Positions 20,196-30,340 of a stretch of 64,000 nucleotides of DNA are shown in pieces. Both the position numbers and the translations under genes were made by a program. Each line of letters opens with the position of its first letter. Positions within the stretch are counted from its first letter, which is position 1. The stretch comes from Umezawaea endophytica. GTDB taxonomy: Bacteria; Actinomycetota; Actinomycetes; Mycobacteriales; Pseudonocardiaceae. The stretch covers positions 219,050-283,049 of the forward strand of contig NZ_JANYMP010000005.1 of assembly GCF_025061645.1 (NCBI RefSeq). Direction: 5' to 3'. The notes below the pieces were generated by a model. It did not search any database. It worked only from the letters and a program-made list of their open reading frames with translations, and was not told the DNA's origin.

Positions 20196-21344
20196 CTACC
20201 CGACCGGCTTGTCCCGACCGACCGCGTCGAACAGCAGTTCCGCGGCCACCGTCGTCCCGTCCGTGCGGATCGTGCCCGCCACGGCAGCCGCTCGCGCGCG
20301 CGTCTCCGGTGCCAGCGCGGTGGCGAGCGCGGCCGACAGGGAGTCCGCGGTCGGCACCGGACCGTCGTGCGCCACCCCGACGCCCAGTTCGGCCAGCCGC
20401 GCGGCAAAGAGCGGCTGGTCCGCGATCTGGGGCACCACGACCTGCGAGACGCCCGCCCGCGTGGCCACGTGCGTCGTGCCCGCACCGCCGTGGTGGACCA
20501 CCGCGGCCACCCGGCCGAACAGCACCTGCTGGTTGACCTCGCCGACGGCGAGGCAGTCGACCCCGTCGTCGACCAGGGCCAGGTCCGCCCAGCCACGGGA
20601 CAGCACGACCCGGCGCCCCTGGGCGCGGATCGCCTCGACGGCCACCTTCGCGGCGTCGGCGGGTGCGGGTGCGCTGCCGAAACCCACGTACACCGGCGGC
20701 GGCCCGGCGGCGAGGAACGCCTCCACCTCGGCCGGGAGCGGCCGTTCGTCGGACGTCATCCACGCGCCGGTCCGCACCACGTCGAGGTCCGGCCGCAGGG
20801 ACGCCAGGAGCGGGTCCGCCGCCACCCAGGGCCGGTCGGTGCAGGCGTAGTCGAAGAGGTTCGCCACCGGCGGCAGGCCGATCGCGGCCCGGTGGCCGTT
20901 GAGCGGGCCGCCGAAGAACCTGTCGGAGCCCTCGTTGTACAGGGGCCGCTGCTCCGGCGCCGGCAGCACGGCGGGCGAAGGGAGGACGAAGAAGTACGGG
21001 ATGCCCAGCTTCTCGGCCACCGACCGCACGCCGACCGCGCCGGACAGCAATCCGCTCGCCACCACCGCGTCACACCCCTCGGCGGCGGCCGGGATCTTGT
21101 CGAACTGCTCGGCGATCCCCTCGATGGCGAGTTCGGGGCCTGCCTGCCGCCCCAGCCCGTCGGCCCCTTCGAGCACCGGTTCGCCGACCAGCACCAGCGG
21201 CACGCCGACCTCGGCCAGCCGCTCCACGTAGTCCGGCGGCGCGCACATCAGCGCTTCCGCGCCGAGTTCCCGCAACCGCACTGCCAGCGCCACCAGCGGT
21301 TCGACGTCCCCGCGTGGTCCGTACGACCACAACAGCACGCGCAT
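20196..21344 (-). CDS. GT1-family glycosyltransferase, fourth paralogue (acceptor unassigned)
   Basis: GtfB-fold (GT1) glycosyltransferase of 382 residues. It has the N-terminal [29 protein letters not shown] and the donor-binding C-terminal [17 protein letters not shown] and [13 protein letters not shown]. It is the shortest of the four paralogues and lacks the long inserted loop of the GtfB/C types. It matches none of GtfA, GtfB or GtfC specifically. In GPAs with extra deoxysugars (ristocetin, avoparcin) a rhamnosyl- or similar transferase is needed, so that role is possible. Its ribosome-binding context is nearly identical to that of gtfA, consistent with duplication of gene plus leader. 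Confidence 0.88.
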   Translation of the reverse strand: MRVLLWSYGPRGDVEPLVALAVRLRELGAEALMCAPPDYVERLAEVGVPLVLVGEPVLEGADGLGRQAGPELAIEGIAEQFDKIPAAAEGCDAVVASGLLSGAVGVRSVAEKLGIPYFFVLPSPAVLPAPEQRPLYNEGSDRFFGGPLNGHRAAIGLPPVANLFDYACTDRPWVAADPLLASLRPDLDVVRTGAWMTSDERPLPAEVEAFLAAGPPPVYVGFGSAPAPADAAKVAVEAIRAQGRRVVLSRGWADLALVDDGVDCLAVGEVNQQVLFGRVAAVVHHGGAGTTHVATRAGVSQVVVPQIADQPLFAARLAELGVGVAHDGPVPTADSLSAALATALAPETRARAAAVAGTIRTDGTTVAAELLFDAVGRDKPVG

Positions 21345-21368
21345 CTCGCATCCCCTGTCCCGAAGTCG

Positions 21369-22187
21369 TCACCGCTTGATCGCGGCGATCCCGACCGTCG
21401 CGTACTTGATGGTGAAGACGCCGCCCAGCTCGTCGATCGCCGTGCCGACGTAGGTGAGGAACCGCTCGCGCTGGTCCTCTCGGAGGTGGTTCAGGCCGCC
21501 CTGGGTCGGCAGGATGTCCAGCCACTCGTCGCGGGTGTACGTCCGCTCCCAGGCGAACCGCAGTTCTTCCGGCTCGCCGAACGCGCCGGTGCGGAGGATG
21601 CCGTCGGCGGCCTTCACGTACTGCTGCGCGTAGATCTGCCTGGCGTACTCCTCGCCGTCCTCCTCACCGTCCTCTTCGGACGGTTCCGGGAACCGCGCCT
21701 CGGGGACGGCGTGCCGGTACGCCTCGGCCTGCGCGGCCATGACGGCGGGCGGGAGGTCGAAACCGTTGTCGAACAACGCCAGCAGGCCGTGGGGCGAGAG
21801 CACGTCGGCCACCTTGCGCGCACCCGCGAGCGGGTCCACCCAGTGCCAGGCGGTGCCCGAGATGACCGCGTCGAAGGTGCGGCCCGCCGGGTCCCAGTCC
21901 TCGAACTTGGCCACCTCGACGTCGAGTCCCCGCCCGCGGGCGAAGTCCGCCATGCGCCCGTCCGGTTCGACACCGAGCACCGTGCAGCCCGCGGCCTGGA
22001 AGGGGCGGGAGGAGATGCCGGTGCCGCAGCCGACGTCCACGAACCTCTTGCCGGGGCTCAACGTCGTGATCCGGTCGATCAGCGCCTGGGGGTAGGTGGG
22101 CCGGGCACGGTCGTAGCGCGCGGCTTCGAGGCCGAACCACTGCGCCATCTGCCGGTTCTCGTGCGGTTCGGGAGACAGGTTCGACAT
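21369..22187 (-). CDS. Class I SAM-dependent methyltransferase, substrate unknown
   Basis: 272-residue methyltransferase. Motif I is FVDVGCGTGISSRPF, motif II region GVEPDGRMADFARGRGL, and there is an SGTAWHWVDP segment typical of the Methyltransf_11/UbiE-like group. An acidic insert EPSEEDGEEDGEEY lies around residue 170. It sits inside the glycosyltransferase cassette, 24 nt upstream of the fourth transferase, and is distinct from MtfA. Candidate targets are the aglycone carboxyl (methyl ester as in ristocetin), a sugar hydroxyl (4-O-methyl aminosugars occur in actinoidin) or an aromatic hydroxyl. The sequence does not decide among these. Confidence 0.82.
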   Translation of the reverse strand: MSNLSPEPHENRQMAQWFGLEAARYDRARPTYPQALIDRITTLSPGKRFVDVGCGTGISSRPFQAAGCTVLGVEPDGRMADFARGRGLDVEVAKFEDWDPAGRTFDAVISGTAWHWVDPLAGARKVADVLSPHGLLALFDNGFDLPPAVMAAQAEAYRHAVPEARFPEPSEEDGEEDGEEYARQIYAQQYVKAADGILRTGAFGEPEELRFAWERTYTRDEWLDILPTQGGLNHLREDQRERFLTYVGTAIDELGGVFTIKYATVGIAAIKR

Positions 22188-22310
22188 GGTCCCACCCTAG
22201 TTGTGTTCGGTGATGTCCACGGTGGCCGCGGAGCGAAAGGTGTTGGTGTGAAAGAACTTCTCCTCCGGCAGGCCGCGTGTCGCGCGGAACGGCGCGGCGC
22301 ACCGGGTCCG

Positions 22311-23525
22311 CTACGCCGACGCCTTCACCCGGCTGACGGCGTCGAACAGCAGTTCCGCGGCCACCGTGGTCCCGTCCGTGCGCATGGTGTCCGCCACGGC
22401 GGTCGCGCGCGCTCGGGTTTCCGGGGCCAGCGCCGTGACGAGCGCGGCCGACAGGGAGTCGAACGTCGGGACCGGACCGTCGTGCGCCACCCCGACGCCC
22501 AACTCGGCCACCCGGCCCGCGTAGTACGGCTGGTCCGTGTACTGGGGGATCACGACCTGCGGGACGCCCGCCCGCGTCGCCACGTGCGTCGTGCCCGCGC
22601 CGCCGTGGTGGACGACGGCGGCCACCCGGCCGAACAGCACCTGGAAGTTGACCTCGTCGACGGCGAGGCAGTCGTCCCGGTCGTCCGGCAGGGCGAACTC
22701 GGCCCAGCCGCGGGACAGCACGACCCGGCGGCCCTGGGCGCGGATCGCCTCGACGGCCGCGGTCGCGGGGTCGCCGATCCCGTTGAAGCTGCCGAAGCCC
22801 ACGTACACCGGCGGCGGTCCGGCGGCCAGGAAGGCCTCCAGCTCCGACGGAAGCGGCCGTTCGTCGGGCAGCAGCCACACGCCGGTCTGCACGGCGTCGA
22901 GGTCCGGGTGCAGCGGGGCCAGGACCGGGTCGGCGGCCAGCCACGGCCGTTCGGTGTAGCCGTAGGCGAAGATGTCCTCCACCGGGGGCAGGCCGATCGC
23001 GGCGCGCCGGACGGCGACCGGGTCGCCGAACCGCTCGCGGAAACCCCGGCCGCGCTGGTCCCACAGCACCCGGTTGTCGGTCACGCCCGGCTCGGTCGGC
23101 TCGTCCAGCGGCGGCGGGTACTCAGACGACGGCAGGTAGGCCGTGCTGTAGGCGGCGTAGAAGTAGGGGACGCCGAGCTTCTCGGCCACCGACCGCACGG
23201 CGACGGCGGCGCCCAGCTCCCCCGTCGCCACCACCGCGTCACAGCCCTCGGCGGCGGGCGGGACCTGGTCGAACTGCACGTCGATCCCGCCTGCGAGCAG
23301 GCAACGCTCCTCCTCCGGCGACGGCGGCGGCATCCCGTCCCGCAGCATCATGCGCTGCTCCTGACCGACGGGCACGAGCGGTACACCGACCTCGGCCAGC
23401 CGCTCGGCGGAGGCGGGCGGTGCGCACATCCGCACCTCCGCGCCGAGGTCCCGCAGCCGGACCGCCAGTGCCACCAGCGGTTCGACGTCTCCGCGGCTCC
23501 CGGACGTCGACAGCAACACGCGCAT
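22311..23525 (-). CDS. gtfC: GtfC-like aminosugar transferase (adds the second sugar on residue-4 glucose)
   Basis: GT1 glycosyltransferase of 404 residues. Its characteristic insert [13 protein letters not shown] and [13 protein letters not shown] closely parallel GtfC of chloroeremomycin, which attaches 4-epi-vancosamine to the glucose of residue 4. Donor motif [25 protein letters not shown] 23525 is preceded by GGGAGG about 5 nt upstream. It lies third in the halogenase-gtfA-gtfB-gtfC order. Predicted reaction: transfer of the pathway's 3-amino-2,3,6-trideoxyhexose to the glucosyl residue. Confidence 0.85.
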   Translation of the reverse strand: MRVLLSTSGSRGDVEPLVALAVRLRDLGAEVRMCAPPASAERLAEVGVPLVPVGQEQRMMLRDGMPPPSPEEERCLLAGGIDVQFDQVPPAAEGCDAVVATGELGAAVAVRSVAEKLGVPYFYAAYSTAYLPSSEYPPPLDEPTEPGVTDNRVLWDQRGRGFRERFGDPVAVRRAAIGLPPVEDIFAYGYTERPWLAADPVLAPLHPDLDAVQTGVWLLPDERPLPSELEAFLAAGPPPVYVGFGSFNGIGDPATAAVEAIRAQGRRVVLSRGWAEFALPDDRDDCLAVDEVNFQVLFGRVAAVVHHGGAGTTHVATRAGVPQVVIPQYTDQPYYAGRVAELGVGVAHDGPVPTFDSLSAALVTALAPETRARATAVADTMRTDGTTVAAELLFDAVSRVKASA

Positions 23526-23581
23526 TTCGCCTCCCTTGTTCCGAGTGGTTCTCCGGCCCCGCTCGACGATCGCGGGGGTGG

Positions 23582-24808
23582 TCACGCAGACACAGCGGGC
23601 TTCTCCCGGCTGATCACGTCGAGCAGCAGTTCCGCGGCCACCGCCGCGCCGTCGGCGCGGAGCGTGCCCGCCAGGGCGCCCGCCCGCTCACGGGTTTCCG
23701 GGGCCAGCGCCGTGATGAGCGCGGCCGACAGGGAGTCGAACGTCGGGGCCGGACCGTCGTGCGCCACCCCGACGCCCAACTCGGCCACCCGGCTCGCGTA
23801 GTACGGCTGGTCGGCGATCTGGGGCACCACGACCTGGGGCACGCCCGCCCGCGTGGCGGCGGTCGTCGTGCCCGCGCCGCCGTGGTGGACCACCGCGGCC
23901 ATCCGGCCGAACAGCACCTGCTGGTTGACCTCGCCGACGGCGAAGCAGTCGTCCTGGTCGTCGACCAGCGCCAGGTCGGCCCAGCCGCGCGACAGCACCA
24001 CCCGGCGGCCCTGGGCGCGGATCGCCCCGATGGCCACCTCCGCGGCGCCCGCGGGTGCGTGCAGGCTGCCGAAACCCACGTACACCGGCGGTGACCCAGC
24101 GGCCAGGAAGGCCTCCAGCTCCGCGGGGAGCGGCCGCTCGTCGGGCAGGGTCCACGCGCCGGTCTGCACGGCGTCGAGGTCCGTCGGCCCCAGCGGGGCC
24201 AGCACCGGGTCCGCCGCCACCCACGGGCGGTCGGTGTAGCCGAAGCCGAAGACGTCCTCCACCGGGGCCAGGCCGATCGCGGCCCGCCTGCTGTTGAGCG
24301 GATCGCCGTACCGCTGGTAGGCGCTCCGGTTGTTCCGGTCCCACTGCGCCCGGATGTCGGTCACGTCCGGCGCGGGCGGCTCACCGAGCGGCGGCGGGGG
24401 CGCGTAGTACGGCGACGGCACGTAGATCGGGCAGTAGAAGGCGTAGAAGTACGGGATACCCAGCTTCTCGGCCACCGACCGGACGCCGATCGCGGCGGCC
24501 AGCACCCCGGTCGTCACCACGGCGTCGCAGCCCTCGGCCGCCGCCGGGAGCTGGTCGAACTGCGTCGCGATCAGCTCGTCCATGATCCGGGCCATGTCCT
24601 CGCGCGACGGCGGCCTCGACCCGGTCGACATCGCGCGCGTCGACCGGCCGACCGGCACCATCGGCACACCGACCTCGGCCAGCCGGTCCGCGGCGTCCGG
24701 CGGCGCGCACACCCGCGCCTCCGCGCCGAGTTCCCGCAGCCGCACGGCCAACGCCACCAGCGGTTCGACGTCCCCGCGGCTCCCGGACGTCGACAACAAC
24801 ACGCGCAT
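23582..24808 (-). CDS. gtfB: GtfB-like aglycone glucosyltransferase (4-Hpg hydroxyl)
   Basis: GT1 glycosyltransferase of 408 residues with extensive similarity to GtfB of chloroeremomycin: [44 protein letters not shown] and [12 protein letters not shown]. It is expected to transfer glucose from UDP-glucose to the phenol of Hpg4. Donor site [25 protein letters not shown]. The frame is open upstream to 24970; ATG 24808 begins the conserved [17 protein letters not shown] and has GGGGAAG upstream. Confidence 0.88.
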   Translation of the reverse strand: MRVLLSTSGSRGDVEPLVALAVRLRELGAEARVCAPPDAADRLAEVGVPMVPVGRSTRAMSTGSRPPSREDMARIMDELIATQFDQLPAAAEGCDAVVTTGVLAAAIGVRSVAEKLGIPYFYAFYCPIYVPSPYYAPPPPLGEPPAPDVTDIRAQWDRNNRSAYQRYGDPLNSRRAAIGLAPVEDVFGFGYTDRPWVAADPVLAPLGPTDLDAVQTGAWTLPDERPLPAELEAFLAAGSPPVYVGFGSLHAPAGAAEVAIGAIRAQGRRVVLSRGWADLALVDDQDDCFAVGEVNQQVLFGRMAAVVHHGGAGTTTAATRAGVPQVVVPQIADQPYYASRVAELGVGVAHDGPAPTFDSLSAALITALAPETRERAGALAGTLRADGAAVAAELLLDVISREKPAVSA

Positions 24809-24860
24809 CACGCACTTCCCCGTTCCGTTGGTCTTGGACGGCTCACCGGCTCGGTGCCCT

Positions 24861-26030
24861 TCACGCGGGAACGGCGGGTTGTTCCCGGCTGACCGCGTCG
24901 AGCAGCAACCCCGCGGCCACCGCGGCCCCGTCGGTGCGCAGCGTGGCCGCCACGGCGGTCGCCCGCTCACGGGTGTCCGGGGCCAGCGCCGTGACGAGCG
25001 CGGCCGAGAACGAGTCGAGGGTCGGGACCGGACCGTCGATCGCCGCGCCGACGCCCAGTTCGGCCACCCGGTCCGCGTAGTACACCTGGCCCACGATGTG
25101 GCGCACCACGATCTGGGGCGCGCCCGCCTGCGTGGCCACGTGCGTCGTGCCCGCGCCGTCGTGGTGGACGGCGGCGGCCACCCGGCCGAACAGCAGCCGC
25201 AGGTTCACGTCGCCGACGGAGAAGCAGTCGCTCCCGTCGTCGGGCAGGGCCAGCTCGGACCAGCCGTGGGAGAGGACCACCCGACGGCCCTGGGCGCGGA
25301 TCGCCTCGATGGCCACCCTCGCGGCGTCGACCGTTCCGGGCGAGCTGCCGAAACCCACGTACACCGGCGGCGACCCGGCGGCCAGGAAAGCCTCCAGCTC
25401 CACCGGGAGCGGCCGTTCGTCGGGCAGGAGCCACGCGCCGGTCTGCACCGCCTCCTGACCCGGCGGCAACGGCGCCAGGGCCGGGTCCGCCGCCAGCCAC
25501 GGCCGGTCGGTGCTGCCGAAGTCGAAGAGGTTCTCCACCGGCGGCAGGCCCAGCGCGGCCCGCCTGCTGTTGACCACGTCGCCGAACCACTGGTCGGAGC
25601 CCTGGTTGTACAGCTCCCGCCGCTCCGGGTCGAGCCACGACGGCAGGTGGATCGGGCAGAGGGCGAGGTAGGAGTACGGGATGCCCAGCTTCTCGGCCAC
25701 CGACCGCACGGCGACGGCCGCGGGCAGCAAACCCGTCGTCACCACCGCGTCACACCCCTCGGCGGCCTCGGGGACCTCGTCGAACCACTCGTCCACGACC
25801 TCGGCCGCGGACTCCGGCGCCCCCGGCGGCAGCTCCCCCGGCTCACGCGCCGACTCGCGCACCGGCCGACCCACGGTCACCAGCGGCACGCCGACCTCGG
25901 CGCACCTCTCCACGTAGTCCGGCGGCAGGCACATCCGCACCTCCGCGCCGAGGTCCCGCAACCGCACGGCCAGCGCCACCAGCGGTTCGGTGTCCCCGCG
26001 CGATCCACACCCGGTGATCAACACGCGCAT
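24861..26030 (-). CDS. gtfA: GtfA-like aminosugar transferase (beta-hydroxyl of residue 6)
   Basis: GT1 glycosyltransferase of 389 residues, orthologous to GtfA of chloroeremomycin: [69 protein letters not shown] and [13 protein letters not shown]. GtfA transfers the TDP-aminosugar to the benzylic hydroxyl of Bht6. The donor motif carries HHD instead of the HHG of the other paralogues, a GtfA-specific feature. It follows the halogenase by 104 nt. The aminosugar here is predicted to lack the C3 methyl branch. Confidence 0.9.
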   Translation of the reverse strand: MRVLITGCGSRGDTEPLVALAVRLRDLGAEVRMCLPPDYVERCAEVGVPLVTVGRPVRESAREPGELPPGAPESAAEVVDEWFDEVPEAAEGCDAVVTTGLLPAAVAVRSVAEKLGIPYSYLALCPIHLPSWLDPERRELYNQGSDQWFGDVVNSRRAALGLPPVENLFDFGSTDRPWLAADPALAPLPPGQEAVQTGAWLLPDERPLPVELEAFLAAGSPPVYVGFGSSPGTVDAARVAIEAIRAQGRRVVLSHGWSELALPDDGSDCFSVGDVNLRLLFGRVAAAVHHDGAGTTHVATQAGAPQIVVRHIVGQVYYADRVAELGVGAAIDGPVPTLDSFSAALVTALAPDTRERATAVAATLRTDGAAVAAGLLLDAVSREQPAVPA

Positions 26031-26134
26031 CTCGCATCCCCTCTCCCGCGGGTCCGGCCCCCGGCAGATCGGCTCCGACGAACTCGATCCCGCACCACGT
26101 CAGCGCACCGGGGCCAGCGCCCGGCGCGGAGGCG

Positions 26135-27610
26135 TCATGCCGGGTGGTAGGGCAGCCACCTCATCCCGTCGGGCGAGGTCACCAGCCCGTTGGGGAACAG
26201 CGGCAGCTCCGGCTCGGCGTCCTGGCCGAGCAGCGCCCTCATCTGCACCTGGCCCGCCTCCTGCATGGCCTGCTTCACCACGTGCGACTTGAACATCGGC
26301 ACCATGTTGTCCCCGTCGCCGCCCGCCATCTCGTCCACGGCCGCGGCGAACTCCGCGCTGCGCTCGGCGATCCGGTCCGCCGCCGTCAGCGCCGTCTCAC
26401 CGGACGACACCCCGCCGATCAGCTCCACGAAGGACTCGATGTCGGTGTTCTGGTTCCGCGTGACCTTCTTGGCCTGCCAGAAGTACGACTCCTCGTTCAC
26501 GTTCATCTGGTAGAAGGACACGAGGAACTCGTAGAACACGCCGTACTCGCGGCGGTAGCGCGCCTCGAACTCGGTCAGCACGGTCTTCTCGTCGAGCTCG
26601 CCCGCCAGCACGCTGTTGATCGACCGGGCCGCGAGCAGCGCGCTGTAGGTCGCCAGGTGCACCCCGGAGGAGAACACCGGGTCGACGAAGCACGCCGCGT
26701 CGCCGACCAGGACCATCCCCGGCCGCCAGAAGGTCGTCTGCTGGTAGGAGTAGTCCTTGCGGACCCGCAGCTCCCCGTACTTGCCGGTCGTCACCCTGGT
26801 CGCGTCCGCGAGGTACTCCGAGATCAGCGGGCACTCGGCGATCAGGGCGTTGAGCGCCTTCTCCTGATCACCCTGGATCTTGTCGGCGTCCTCCCGCCGC
26901 ACGACCGCGCCGACGCTCGTCAGCGTGTCGCTCAGCGGGATGTACCAGAACCAGCCGCTGTCGAAGGCGACGCTCAGGATGTTGCCGGAAACCGGTGCGG
27001 GCAGGCGCTTCCCGCCCTCGAAGTAGCCGAACAGCGCCAGGCTGCGGAAGAACTCCGAGTAGTTCCGCTTGCCGCCGACCTTGGAGTGCAGGCGGCTCTT
27101 GTTGCCCGACGCGTCGATCACGAAGCGGGACGACACCTCGCGCTCGGTGCCGTCGGGGTCGGTGTAGCGCAGACCCGTGACGCGCTCGCCGTCCTCCACC
27201 ACGTCGACGACCGAGCACCCCTCCCGCACGACCACGCCCTTGCGCTTGGCGTTGTTCAACAGGATCTCGTCGAACCGCGCCCGCTCGACCTGGTAGGCGT
27301 GCGACGTCGAGCCCGCCATCTTGGCCGAGATGCCGAAGTGGAACGTCCACGGCTCCGGCCGCGCGCCCCAGCGGAACGTGCCGCCCCGCTTCACCGGGAA
27401 CCCGGCGGCGGCCAGCTCGTCGGAGACGCCGAGCATCCGGCACACCCCGTGCACCGTGGCGGGCAGCAGCGACTCACCGATCTGGTACCGGGGGAAGACC
27501 TCCTTCTCCAGCAACAGCACCCGGTGCCCCTGCATGGCCACCAGCGAGGCCACGGTCGAACCACCCGGTCCGCCACCGGCAACCACGACGTCGAACTCTT
27601 CCACCGACAT
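26135..27610 (-). CDS. bhaA: FAD-dependent aromatic halogenase
   Basis: Flavin-dependent halogenase of 491 residues, of the GPA (BhaA/VhaA) subfamily that chlorinates the tyrosine/Bht residues while carrier-bound. FAD-binding GGGPGGS lies at residues 12-18, with LEKEVFPRYQIGESLLPA following. The halogenase signature appears as WFWYIPL rather than textbook WxWxIP, and VGDAACFVDPVFSSGVHLA marks the second FAD motif. It lies directly after oxyC as in balhimycin/vancomycin clusters. One halogenase can supply chlorine at residues 2 and 6; pattern not predictable here. Confidence 0.94.
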   Translation of the reverse strand: MSVEEFDVVVAGGGPGGSTVASLVAMQGHRVLLLEKEVFPRYQIGESLLPATVHGVCRMLGVSDELAAAGFPVKRGGTFRWGARPEPWTFHFGISAKMAGSTSHAYQVERARFDEILLNNAKRKGVVVREGCSVVDVVEDGERVTGLRYTDPDGTEREVSSRFVIDASGNKSRLHSKVGGKRNYSEFFRSLALFGYFEGGKRLPAPVSGNILSVAFDSGWFWYIPLSDTLTSVGAVVRREDADKIQGDQEKALNALIAECPLISEYLADATRVTTGKYGELRVRKDYSYQQTTFWRPGMVLVGDAACFVDPVFSSGVHLATYSALLAARSINSVLAGELDEKTVLTEFEARYRREYGVFYEFLVSFYQMNVNEESYFWQAKKVTRNQNTDIESFVELIGGVSSGETALTAADRIAERSAEFAAAVDEMAGGDGDNMVPMFKSHVVKQAMQEAGQVQMRALLGQDAEPELPLFPNGLVTSPDGMRWLPYHPA

Positions 27611-27712
27611 GTCCCACCAATCCTCGATCAGTTGTCACCCCGCCGCGGCCGATCCGGGGCAGCGCGAAGCGCCCGTGCGGGCGAAAGCCGTTCGGGAGCA
27701 CCTTCCGGCCCG

Positions 27713-28933
27713 CTACCAGGTGACGGGCACCCGGTCCGGGCAGTCGACGAACGCCTTGCGGTACTTCACTTCCTCCACCGGTACCGCGAGGCGCAGGCCG
27801 GGGAACCGCCGCCACAGGGACTGGTAGGCCATGCGCAGCATGGACCGCGCCAGCGCCGCGCCCACGCAGAAGTGGATCCCGTGCCCGAAGCCGACGTCGG
27901 AGACCGGATCGCGGTTCGCGTCCAGGACGTTGGCGTTCGGCGTCAACGCCTCGTCCCTGTTGGCCATGAGCACCGAGCACATGACGTAGTCACCCGCCTT
28001 GACCACCTGGCCGTCGACGACCACGTCCCGGAGTGCTAGACGCGGGTTCGGTCCCTGCACGGGTGACAGGTAGCGCACCAGTTCGACGACCACGCGGTCG
28101 GCCTTCTCGGGGCCGTCGAAGAGCAGCGGGATCTGGTCCGGGCTGTCCAGGAGCGCGAGGACCCCGAAGCCGATCATCCCCGCGACGGTCTCGACACCGC
28201 CGAGGACGAGCGCCGTGCACAGGCCCTTCAGCTCCTCGTCCGTGATGTCGTCGCCGTGGTCCCGCACGAGCGTGCCGAGCAGCCCGTCGTCGGGGTTCCG
28301 GCGCAGCCGCAGCAGGAGGCTGTCCAGGTACCGGTTGAACGCCGCGCTGTCGGCGGCCCTCGCCTTGAGCCCCCGCCCCAGGTCGACGTTCCGCCTGACG
28401 CGCCGGACGAACTCGCGCCGGTCGTCGCGCGGGATGCCGAGGAGTTCACAAAGGACACCCGCGCCGACCGGGTCGGCGAACAGCCCCTGGAGGTCGGCGG
28501 ACGGGCCCGCGGCCTCCAGCGCGTCGAGCCGGTCGTCGACGAGGACCTGGATCGCGGGCTCCATCCGGCGGATCCGCCGGACCGTGAACTCCGGCGTCAG
28601 CATCCGCCGCAGGCGGGTGTGCTCCGGCGGGTCGTAGGTGGAGATCTGCCCGACGAACTGGGACTCCACGTGGCCGCCCGACGCACCCCGTGTCATCTGC
28701 GGCCGGGTCGTGAAGTTCTCGTGGTCGCCCAGGATCCGGCGCACGACGTCGTAGCCGTGGGCCTGCCAGACGTAGTCCCTGCCCAGTTGCGCGGACGCCT
28801 CGCCGACCACGCGCACCAGCGGGCCGTGCGTCCTGAGGTCGAAGTTGTCCTGGTGCGGATCGCAGTTGGTCCGCAACTGGAAGTTCGCCGGCTCCGGCAG
28901 GAGTGGCGCGACCTGATCGATAGCGTGCCCCAT
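27713..28933 (-). CDS. oxyC: Cytochrome P450 OxyC (5-7 biaryl AB-ring coupling)
   Basis: P450 of 406 residues matching OxyC of vancomycin clusters nearly throughout: [65 protein letters not shown] and LVLGGVETVAGMIGFG. Haem ligand in FGHGIHFCVG; C-terminus DRVPVTW. It forms the carbon-carbon bond between Hpg5 and Dpg7, acting on the X-domain-bound peptide. The frame is open to 29053; the ATG at 28933 gives the conserved MGHxIDQ start. AAGGAG is 12 nt upstream, rather far. Confidence 0.94.
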   Translation of the reverse strand: MGHAIDQVAPLLPEPANFQLRTNCDPHQDNFDLRTHGPLVRVVGEASAQLGRDYVWQAHGYDVVRRILGDHENFTTRPQMTRGASGGHVESQFVGQISTYDPPEHTRLRRMLTPEFTVRRIRRMEPAIQVLVDDRLDALEAAGPSADLQGLFADPVGAGVLCELLGIPRDDRREFVRRVRRNVDLGRGLKARAADSAAFNRYLDSLLLRLRRNPDDGLLGTLVRDHGDDITDEELKGLCTALVLGGVETVAGMIGFGVLALLDSPDQIPLLFDGPEKADRVVVELVRYLSPVQGPNPRLALRDVVVDGQVVKAGDYVMCSVLMANRDEALTPNANVLDANRDPVSDVGFGHGIHFCVGAALARSMLRMAYQSLWRRFPGLRLAVPVEEVKYRKAFVDCPDRVPVTW

Positions 28934-29097
28934 GTCGAGTGGAAGCTCCTTCATCGACGGGAGTGACGTCCTTCTGGCTTTACCGAACCGAATGCGCCGA
29001 CGCCCCAGTCTCATCCGGTACCGGGCGGGAGGTCCAGCGCCCCGCGTGGACATCGGGGAGCGGCTCGGACGTCACCGGTCCGCGGCTTCCCGGCCGG

Positions 29098-30294
29098 TCA
29101 CCAGGCGACCAGCAGGCTGGTCAACCCGTACGCCGGGGTGGTCAGCCGGTAGCTGTCCTCCGCGGCGGGATCCGCCAGCCTCAGCGCGGGGAAACGCCGC
29201 CACAGCGCCGTGTAGACCGCTCTGAGTTCGAGGCGGGCCAGCGCGGCCCCGATGCAGTGGTGGATGCCGTGCCCGAACGCGACGTGCGGAACGGGCTCGC
29301 GCGTGACGTCGAGGCGGTCCGGTTCCGGCACCAGCGCGGGATCGCGGTTGGCCGCGGGGAGGGAGCAGATGACGCTCTCCCCCTCCTTGATCACCTGGTC
29401 GCCGACGACGACGTCCTCCAGTGCGATCCGGGGTGTCGGGGCGTAGGGGACCGTCAGGTACCGGATCAGCTCGTCGACCGCCCGCTGCGCCGACTGCTCG
29501 TCGGCCCGCAGCGCGGCGATCTGCTCGGGGTGCCGCAGCAGCGCCAGCACTCCCAGCCCGATCATGCCGGAGATGTTGTCGTCGCCCGCCAGCATCACCT
29601 GAACGCAGAAGCCCCTCAGCTCCTCGTCCGTCGCCGCGTCGCCGTACTCGGCGACGACGGCGCCGATCAGCCCCTCACCGGGGTCCTTCCGCTCCCTGGC
29701 GATCATCGCCAGCAGGTAGCGGGAGAACGCCTCACCCGCCGCGGCCCGCCTCTTCTGGCTCCGGGTGGCGTCGAGGTGCCCGTGGCACAACTGCGTGAAC
29801 ATGGCCCGGTCGTCGCGAGGCACGCCGATCAGCTCGCACAGCACGGCCCCCGGCACCTCGTCGGCGACGAGCTCGACCACGTCCGCCGGCGATCCCTCCC
29901 GCTCCATGACGTCGAGGCGGTCGCTCACGATCCGGTCGATGTACGGCTGGAGGCGCTGCATCTTGCGCAGGGTGAACCCCGCCGTCAGCTTCTGCCGCAG
30001 CCGCGTGTGCTCCGGCTGGTCGTAGTCCATCAGGTTGCCGACCAGCTCGCGCGGCCGGAAGATGCCCTCCCCGCCGATGCCGTCCCGCCGGTCCCAGCGC
30101 CGTCGGGTGCTGAACCTCTGGTGGTCGCCCATCACCTGCCGCACGGCGGCGTGCGTGGTGGCCATCCAACTGGTCACGGCGTCCGCCCCGGTCCCGACGG
30201 TGACCTTCGTCAGCGCCCCGGCGGCGAGCAGTTCGTCCGCCGGGTCGAGGCCGTGCCTGCGGATGTGGACCGGGCGCGGGTCGTCGCCGCTCAC
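29098..30294 (-). CDS. oxyB: Cytochrome P450 OxyB (4-6 C-O-D phenolic coupling)
   Basis: P450 of 398 residues, identical in length and closely similar to vancomycin Oxy[63 protein letters not shown] and [17 protein letters not shown]. Haem ligand in [11 protein letters not shown]-terminus [13 protein letters not shown]. It installs the first cross-link, between residues 4 and 6. The frame is open to 30537; the GTG at 30294 matches the OxyB N-terminus and has GGGGAGGAG upstream. Confidence 0.95.
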   Translation of the reverse strand: MSGDDPRPVHIRRHGLDPADELLAAGALTKVTVGTGADAVTSWMATTHAAVRQVMGDHQRFSTRRRWDRRDGIGGEGIFRPRELVGNLMDYDQPEHTRLRQKLTAGFTLRKMQRLQPYIDRIVSDRLDVMEREGSPADVVELVADEVPGAVLCELIGVPRDDRAMFTQLCHGHLDATRSQKRRAAAGEAFSRYLLAMIARERKDPGEGLIGAVVAEYGDAATDEELRGFCVQVMLAGDDNISGMIGLGVLALLRHPEQIAALRADEQSAQRAVDELIRYLTVPYAPTPRIALEDVVVGDQVIKEGESVICSLPAANRDPALVPEPDRLDVTREPVPHVAFGHGIHHCIGAALARLELRAVYTALWRRFPALRLADPAAEDSYRLTTPAYGLTSLLVAW

Positions 30295-30340
30295 CGGGAC
30301 TCCTCCCCTACCAACATCGTTCTCTCCTCCGGGTCCGGCG

